Below are positions 59,798-64,000 of a stretch of DNA of 64,000 nucleotides, piece after piece. Within the stretch, counting starts at the first letter, position 1; the number at the start of each line of letters is the position of its first letter. The stretch is from contig CAZIIU010000014.1 of NCBI GenBank assembly GCA_964539395.1, positions 9,088 to 73,087 on the forward strand. Reading direction: 5' to 3'. Source of the stretch: M55B112 sp964539395. GTDB lineage: Bacteria > Bacteroidota > Bacteroidia > Bacteroidales > GCA-2748055. The notes below the pieces were generated by a model. It did not search any database and was not told where the DNA came from. It was given only the letters and a program-made list of their open reading frames with translations. The position numbers and the translations under genes were made by a program.

Positions 59798-61627
59798 ATG
59801 AAAAAGATATATATTTTATTTATTCTAACAGGATTAATATCAGTGGGTTGTGAAGAATATCTTGAACGCACCCCCGATATGGGTATAACTGATGAAGAGG
59901 TGTTTTCCTCCTATTATTCCATGCGCGGGTTCCTCGACAGAGCTACTTATGCCGTACGTAATTATAACTATCACCATACACAGCACACCGTTCATCAGGA
60001 CATTGATAATTTGTGTGACGGTGGTGTCCCTATGCGATTTGATATTGGTGCAAGGGTCAGAATGAACGCGGGTGATTGGCAAAATCTGGAGTACCGCGAC
60101 TTTAACTGCATAATAAATTACAATGAGCTTCAAAAATATCAGGATGCACAGCGCGATCAATTCATTGCAGCTTTTCCTGCCATACGGGTGTGCAATATGT
60201 TCTTTGCTAATCTCGATAGGGTCGAGGACTGGCCCTCAGAAACAGGGTATACCCAGGAAGAGTTAAAAAACCAGTTGATAGGACAGGCATATTTTCTCAG
60301 AGGCTGGCATTTTTTCCAGCTTATTAAGAGAAGAGGTGGACTTGCTCCCCTGGATAAAGTCTATAATTCCGATGATGATCTTGACTTTGAGCATCTCTCA
60401 TACAGGGAATCTACCAACTGGGCCATATCTAATTTTGATAGTGCCGCAATGTTCCTGCCTTCAACCTGGGATGCTGTAAACAGGGGACGCCCCACTAAGT
60501 CTAGCGCCCTTGCATATAAAGCATATCTTCTCCTTTGGGATTCAAGTCCGCTTACAAATCCTGATGATGGTTATAATTATGATGTGGAAAGGTGTAAAGA
60601 GACAGTAGCTGCTTCAATTGAGGCATTTAATGAAGTAGAGGCAACCAATGGGTATTACTATATGTACCCCTTTGGTGAAAGAACCGCAGAATCCGGCAAC
60701 TATGTTGATGGATGGCACGAGAACACGCATAGCTGGATAACCAAGACCAGTCGCGAAGCTCTTTTCCAACCCTACACATCCCACTGGGCACAAAATAATA
60801 GTTGGAATGGAGGAATGGGCTTTACACTTCCAATATTCGACGGTGGACAGAAGATGTGGACTGCTCCGACCCAGAATGCGGTTGACTGGTTTGAAACCGC
60901 TGACGGGTATGCAATTGAAGATGCTCCCCCCACCAGCTATGATCCGCAAGATCCTTATGTCAACAGGGACCCCCGTTTATATGAATCAATTTATTATAAT
61001 GATGGTGAAAGTATGTACATAACTTCCGATCTGGGTCCCATACCAACGAAAGTTGAAGCGTGGGCCGGTGGTTTTCACATGTCAAGTATCCCTGGGGGGA
61101 CTGGATATATCGCTAAAAAACGCCGGTGGCCCGGAAACAACAAGTATGATCGTACATCTTCAAATCCATTAAGATGGTTTCCCCACTTGCGATTAGCAGA
61201 GTTATACCTGATCTATGCCGAAGCAGCAAATGAAGCATACGGGCCCACTGGTGCAGTTCCCGGGTCCGACCTTACAGCTGCTGATGCACTAAACGTTGTC
61301 CGCAACAGGGCTACAATGCCTGATGTGCTTCCTATGTACACAAGCAGCAAAGAAGCACTGCGTGAAAGAATCAGGAATGAAAGAGCTGTGGAGTTTTACC
61401 TCGAATGGAAACGTTTACATGATCTAAGGAGATGGAGGCAAGTGGAAAAATGTAATACAACCTATAAAGCAAGTATTATCAAATCCGGTGATACATTTAT
61501 ATATGGTAAAGAACTTATTTCCGGTAACCAGGCAAAAACCTATGATAATGACAAGCATGTCTGGTATCCGTGGCATACAAATATGTTGGATATGCTGGAA
61601 AACCTAAAACAAAATCCCAACTGGTAA
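59798..61627 (+). CDS. SusD/RagB-family nutrient-binding outer membrane lipoprotein
   Basis: About 609 residues. A lipoprotein signal with lipobox SVGC (LTGLISVGCEEYLERTPDMG) precedes a helical SusD body with EEVFSSYYSMRGFLDRA, QLIGQAYFLRGWHFFQLIKRRGG, SALAYKAYLLLWDS, RLAELYLIYAEAANEAYG and AVEFYLEWKRLHDLRRW. It caps the SusC barrel and holds the ligand. ATG 59798 is chosen since the upstream TTG at 59792 only adds two residues. It follows SusC by 25 bp. Confidence 0.95.
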   Translation: MKKIYILFILTGLISVGCEEYLERTPDMGITDEEVFSSYYSMRGFLDRATYAVRNYNYHHTQHTVHQDIDNLCDGGVPMRFDIGARVRMNAGDWQNLEYRDFNCIINYNELQKYQDAQRDQFIAAFPAIRVCNMFFANLDRVEDWPSETGYTQEELKNQLIGQAYFLRGWHFFQLIKRRGGLAPLDKVYNSDDDLDFEHLSYRESTNWAISNFDSAAMFLPSTWDAVNRGRPTKSSALAYKAYLLLWDSSPLTNPDDGYNYDVERCKETVAASIEAFNEVEATNGYYYMYPFGERTAESGNYVDGWHENTHSWITKTSREALFQPYTSHWAQNNSWNGGMGFTLPIFDGGQKMWTAPTQNAVDWFETADGYAIEDAPPTSYDPQDPYVNRDPRLYESIYYNDGESMYITSDLGPIPTKVEAWAGGFHMSSIPGGTGYIAKKRRWPGNNKYDRTSSNPLRWFPHLRLAELYLIYAEAANEAYGPTGAVPGSDLTAADALNVVRNRATMPDVLPMYTSSKEALRERIRNERAVEFYLEWKRLHDLRRWRQVEKCNTTYKASIIKSGDTFIYGKELISGNQAKTYDNDKHVWYPWHTNMLDMLENLKQNPNW

Positions 61628-61662
61628 TTAAACTAACCAATAAAACCTAATACTACTGGATT

Positions 61663-64000
61663 ATGAAAAAACATCTTAAAATATTCATTCTTATAATAAT
61701 AGGTCTTTTATTCTGTAAAAGCCATAATCTGACTGCCCAACCAGCCAGAACAAATACAGGACAGAATCTGAAACTGGTTGTTATTGATGCCGAAGGTAAT
61801 CCTATCCAAAACGCTGCTATCTGGGCTAATGGTGGATCACTAAAGTATTCTACAAGCACTGATGGAACAGCAAATTTATCATCAGTTAAAAGTGGAGAAA
61901 TACTTATCGAGGCCTCTGATTTCGAACCTCTTACAATCATGTATAATATGGACACTGAGATGACCGTTACCTTGCTGAAGGCTCCGGTTTTCTCGGGAGA
62001 AAGCGACAAAATAAGGTTACCTTATACCATGCTGCCCAAAAGACGTGTAGTAGGTGCGGTATCGGATATTACAAGTACCGACCTTGAACGTTCCAATGAA
62101 ATCAGGCCTTCATCGAGCCTTGCCGGACTTGCTTCCGGGTTGTATGTATTTAAAGGTTCGAACGAACCTGGGTATTCCAATACAAGCATTAAAATAAGAG
62201 GTCAGTCACGCGGTGGCAGTGGCGACGGGCCCCTTTTGGTTGTTGACGGCGTACCTGAAAGGGATATGGATGTAATTAATATACTCGATATTGAATCCAT
62301 TGAAATACTTAAAGACGCAACTTCGAAGCTGATGTATGGTTCCATCGCTGCTAACGGGGTAATCAACGTTACCACGAAAAGTGGTATCGCAAACAAGAGA
62401 ATAGCTTCTGTTACCGTCGATTATGGCGTTAAAACACCAACCGTTATGCCGAAATGGCTGAACTCCTACGATTATGCAACGTTATATAACGAGGCACGTG
62501 AAAATGATGGTTTAGAGAAGGCTTACAGCGATGAAGCACTTGCTTCATATCAATCGGGTGACAGCGCAATAAGATATCCCAATGTGGATTTTTATGATGA
62601 ATTACTTAAGTCAAATACTCGTTACCACAATATTAATGCTCAGTTTTTAGGCGGGACATCGGACCATAAATATTTCGTAAGTTTAGGATACCTGGGAGAA
62701 TCCGGACTGGAAAAAGTAGGAAAGGAAACTGTTTATGACCAGTTTAGTTTGCGTGCCAAACTGGATTACACATTAAATCCGGTTTTGTCTGCTCATCTTC
62801 ATATCAATGGTTATATGCAATTGTGGAGTTCACATAACATGAGTTCTTCTGAACTATTCTACCAGCTTTCCACACATCGACCCAATGAATACCCCTTATA
62901 TTTCTCCCCCCACCCCAACCCGGACTCTTTAATGTTGGGATGGTCATCCGTTGTTCCTGTTAACTTGTATGGCGAACTCGCGCTAACCGGGTACACAAAC
63001 ACACAGCAGACCGCGGGTCAGACAGACCTGGAATTAAAATTTAACCTGGAGAAATTTGTAAAAGGTTTACGTGCGAAAGTTGGTACTTCCTTCGATACTT
63101 ATAATACTCTTGGGATAGGTAAAACGGAAGAATACCCAAGGTTCAGGCCTGATAGTACCAAAGTTGGAGACTGGTTAAAAGTGGCTGACCAGTCAAGAAA
63201 ATCAAATGATTTCTACCGGCTATTTCACACCAGGGCGAGTCTAGATTATGCAAACAAATTTGGAAGTAGTGAGATTACCTCAAACCTGGTTTTCTACTAT
63301 CATAAAAGGGTCAGAAGAGGCAGCGGACAGGACTACCTGAATTCCAACCTTGCATATAGATTGAATTATGCCTATGATAATAAATATATTGTTGAAGGTA
63401 CTGCATCATTAATGGGTTCAGGAATGTTCAATGAGGAAAACCGGTATGGTGTTTTTCCTGCTATTGGTGCAGCCTGGGTCTTAAGTGAGGAGAATTTTAT
63501 TTCCGGAGTGGAGTTTATTAATTTCCTGAAACTTAAAGGTAGTTTCGGCATATTGGGTTATGATAGATCCATGGATTTTCTTTGGTGGAAAGATTCATAC
63601 GGCGGAGATGGCTCTGTCGCTTTTGGAAGAGATAATGACCAAAGCAGATCAACCTGGGCGATTCAACAGGCCGGTAATCCTGATCTCACCTTCGAGAAAT
63701 CGAGAGAGATAAATCTTGGAATAGAAGGACTTTTCCTGAATCAGACACTATTTGTCGAGGCAAACATCTTTGATGAATTCAGGTATGATATGCCGGTACA
63801 GGATGTTACCCTTTACCCTTTTTATCTCGGATCTGTCCTGCCTCACATTAATTATGAAGAAATCAGGAACAAGGGCGTAGAAGTCAGCGCAGTTTACAGC
63901 AATAATGCAGGTGCTTTTCACTACTCCCTTGGTGGAAGTATTACCTCTTCCCAGGCAGAATATGTCACGGTAAGTGAATTGAATCCGTATCCATGGATGG
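61663..64000 (+). CDS. Second SusC/RagA-family transporter, truncated by window edge
   Basis: An open frame runs from ATG 61663 to the window end (779 codons read, no stop found). It has a signal (about 1-26, ending LTAQ) and a short carboxypeptidase-regulatory-like region (LVVIDAEGNPIQNAAIWANGG). A plug follows with SLAGLASGLYVFKG, IRGQSRGG, PLLVVDGVPERDMDV and IEILKDATSKLMYG, then barrel strands. The TonB-box-like VVVGYG is replaced by a weak segment ending PYTMLPKRRVVGAVSDI. It lies 35 bp after the SusD stop; a second SusD may follow beyond the edge. Confidence 0.93.
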   Translation, partial: MKKHLKIFILIIIGLLFCKSHNLTAQPARTNTGQNLKLVVIDAEGNPIQNAAIWANGGSLKYSTSTDGTANLSSVKSGEILIEASDFEPLTIMYNMDTEMTVTLLKAPVFSGESDKIRLPYTMLPKRRVVGAVSDITSTDLERSNEIRPSSSLAGLASGLYVFKGSNEPGYSNTSIKIRGQSRGGSGDGPLLVVDGVPERDMDVINILDIESIEILKDATSKLMYGSIAANGVINVTTKSGIANKRIASVTVDYGVKTPTVMPKWLNSYDYATLYNEARENDGLEKAYSDEALASYQSGDSAIRYPNVDFYDELLKSNTRYHNINAQFLGGTSDHKYFVSLGYLGESGLEKVGKETVYDQFSLRAKLDYTLNPVLSAHLHINGYMQLWSSHNMSSSELFYQLSTHRPNEYPLYFSPHPNPDSLMLGWSSVVPVNLYGELALTGYTNTQQTAGQTDLELKFNLEKFVKGLRAKVGTSFDTYNTLGIGKTEEYPRFRPDSTKVGDWLKVADQSRKSNDFYRLFHTRASLDYANKFGSSEITSNLVFYYHKRVRRGSGQDYLNSNLAYRLNYAYDNKYIVEGTASLMGSGMFNEENRYGVFPAIGAAWVLSEENFISGVEFINFLKLKGSFGILGYDRSMDFLWWKDSYGGDGSVAFGRDNDQSRSTWAIQQAGNPDLTFEKSREINLGIEGLFLNQTLFVEANIFDEFRYDMPVQDVTLYPFYLGSVLPHINYEEIRNKGVEVSAVYSNNAGAFHYSLGGSITSSQAEYVTVSELNPYPWM

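Overview
The window looks like a chromosome segment of an anaerobic or facultative, salt-adapted member of the Bacteroidota (Marinilabiliales or Prolixibacteraceae-like; this is inference). The evidence is a SusC/SusD locus at the right edge, two FISUMP-domain exported proteins (one with a type IX secretion tail-like domain), promoter-like TAnnTTTG elements, few Shine-Dalgarno sites, a beta-lysine (AblA/AblB) osmolyte locus, a FGly-type sulfatase, and an anaerobe-type cluster of MinD-like ATPases with ferredoxin inserts plus NifX-family proteins. I found no rRNA, tRNA, CRISPR array, insertion sequence or phage block.

Left part (1-4765): a FISUMP protein, a Kef-type cation/proton antiporter with a degenerate nucleotide-binding loop, and a GT4 glycosyltransferase. 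The most unusual region is 4881-19595, eleven genes all on the minus strand. Read 5' to 3' they encode two secreted PQQ-like beta-propellers, a membrane-anchored propeller, an NHL propeller, a tiny four-cysteine Tat-like protein, a NapG-like periplasmic polyferredoxin, a NapH-like membrane polyferredoxin, a propeller with three membrane helices, a NuoE-NuoF (HndC-like) fusion, an FAD/iron-sulfur protein resembling GltD but lacking its NAD(P) domain, and a last secreted propeller. Most of the genes at 10562-15509 overlap or abut. I read this as an uncharacterised electron-transfer system linking cytoplasmic NAD(H) through membrane polyferredoxins to periplasmic propeller proteins. No hydrogenase, formate dehydrogenase or cytochrome c subunit is present to name its substrate.

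Middle part (20356-34586): an Omp85/BamA-like outer membrane protein. Then a minus-strand group: MarR regulator, lysine 2,3-aminomutase, beta-lysine acetyltransferase, small winged-helix protein and a sodium:solute symporter. Divergent from it is a second symporter operon (enlarged DUF4212 small subunit, VC_2705-type large subunit, membrane-anchored TPR protein), followed by an outer-membrane protein. A DEAD-box helicase and an Hsp20 chaperone follow, separated by short tandem repeats.

Right part: 35080-38512 is a DUF134 / NifX / DUF5320 / NifX / MinD-ferredoxin / MinD-ferredoxin cluster like the orange-protein loci of anaerobes, preceded by a 14-bp perfect palindrome and a structured leader. 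After it come MscS, a small unknown protein, a sulfatase, a trehalose-phosphatase-like protein, a methyltransferase, a class IV aminotransferase with a histidine kinase, a YtxH/holin-like envelope stress group, YceI, the second FISUMP protein, a NEW3-protein/ABC exporter operon, and a SusC-SusD pair followed by a second SusC-like gene cut by the window edge. Several gene-free gaps hold tandem repeats (71 bp at 10299, 54 bp at 33701, 48 bp at 42595), and an approximately 58-bp AT-rich element occurs twice (20302 and 42318).
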